Below, piece after piece: positions 41,997 to 42,208 of a stretch of DNA of 42,208 bases; the first letter of the stretch is position 1; each line of letters starts with the position of its first letter. The notes under the pieces were generated by a model, which had not been told where the DNA came from, searched no databases, and saw nothing but the letters and a program-made list of their open reading frames with translations. The translations under genes were made by a program, and so were the position numbers. The stretch comes from Marinobacter sp. GTDB taxonomy: Bacteria; Pseudomonadota; Gammaproteobacteria; Pseudomonadales; Oleiphilaceae. Location: assembly GCA_030149475.1 (NCBI GenBank), contig JASBRL010000041.1, positions 1-42,208 on the forward strand. The letters are read 5' to 3'.

Positions 41997-42208
41997 ATGA
42001 GTCGCACCGTTCTCTGCCGCAAATACCAGGAAGAACTGGAAGGCCTGGACTTCCCCCCCATGCCTGGCAAAAAGGGCCAGGAACTCTACGAGACCGTATC
42101 CAAGAAAGCCTGGCAGGAATGGCAAAACCAGCAGACCATGCTGATTAACGAAAAACACCTCAACATGATGGACCCCAACTCGCGCAAATACCTGCAGGCA
42201 CAGATGGA
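41997..42208 (+). CDS. yggX: probable Fe(2+)-trafficking protein YggX, cut by the window end
   Basis: The first 70 residues are visible (of about 90): [21 protein letters not shown] with C7, then [20 protein letters not shown] and [16 protein letters not shown]. YggX protects Fe-S clusters from oxidants and may help iron delivery; it is typically next to mutY, which is itself an Fe-S protein. GAGGAG precedes the ATG. The gene is incomplete only because the window ends. Confidence 0.95.
   Translation, partial: MSRTVLCRKYQEELEGLDFPPMPGKKGQELYETVSKKAWQEWQNQQTMLINEKHLNMMDPNSRKYLQAQM

Noticed and set aside
1..42208. Search for CRISPR arrays, IS elements, integrases, tRNA-linked islands, toxin-antitoxin or phage-defence modules
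   Set aside because: None were seen on either strand; gene content is conserved chromosomal sequence.

Overview
The window is chromosomal DNA of a GC-rich marine gammaproteobacterium, most probably Marinobacter or a close relative. The pointers are a wax ester synthase whose N-terminus and motifs match what I recall of Marinobacter WS/DGAT enzymes, a DesT/DesC/DesB unsaturated fatty acid cluster of Pseudomonas type, FlgP/FlgT flagellar proteins, and the conserved secB-yibN-gpmI-envC-ctpA-yibQ-his block. This is recognition from memory; no database search was done. I see no tRNA or rRNA genes, CRISPR array, insertion sequence, integrase or other mobile element.

Layout. 1-1.7 kb: a small HD-domain protein with a PhnZ-like metal ligand set and an outer membrane beta-barrel protein. 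1.9-6.6 kb: lipid block with a wax ester synthase (+), a convergent TetR/FabR-family regulator (desT-like, -), and the divergent pair ferredoxin reductase (desC-like) and fatty acid desaturase (desB-like). The regulator/reductase gap carries two 18-bp palindromes laid over the predicted promoter. 6.7-9.8 kb: a secreted fusion of a solute-binding fold with a PDC/Cache-like sensor fold, and a tandem HAD protein on the minus strand in which both halves have the unusual motif D-W-H-(G/A)-T. 9.9-13.4 kb (-): a four-gene Mce/Mla-type lipid transport operon (STAS-MlaE permease, ATPase, MlaD-type protein, lipoprotein) with overlapping genes. 13.6-14.5 kb (-): an AEC-family permease.

14.6-21.1 kb (+): a complete Suf iron-sulfur operon, sufB-C-D-S-A-T-E. 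Its promoter region has a close match to the IscR type-1 operator, but no iscR gene is in the window. 21.2-23.0 kb (-): flgP-flgT, flagellar H-ring type genes. 23.3-24.5 kb: a TraF_2-like outer membrane protein. 24.6-28.3 kb (+): cca, a pteridine reductase, an acetyl-CoA acetyltransferase and trmL, ending in a 13-bp-stem hairpin shared with the convergent secB.

28.4-34.9 kb: secB and a rhodanese-like membrane protein (yibN) on minus, then gpmI, envC, a CtpA-type protease and yibQ on plus (envelope and cell-division functions). 34.9-37.8 kb (-): hisB-hisH-hisA-hisF, the middle of histidine synthesis. 37.9-42.2 kb: an SRPBCC protein (-), then an AsmA family protein, mutY and the start of yggX (+).

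The most interesting items are the tandem DesT-type operators, the IscR-type box on a suf operon without a local iscR, the twin HAD domains with His in place of the second motif-I Asp, and the PhnZ-like HD protein. Most of the window is ordinary, well-conserved housekeeping sequence; I do not see a convincing wholly new multi-gene system.
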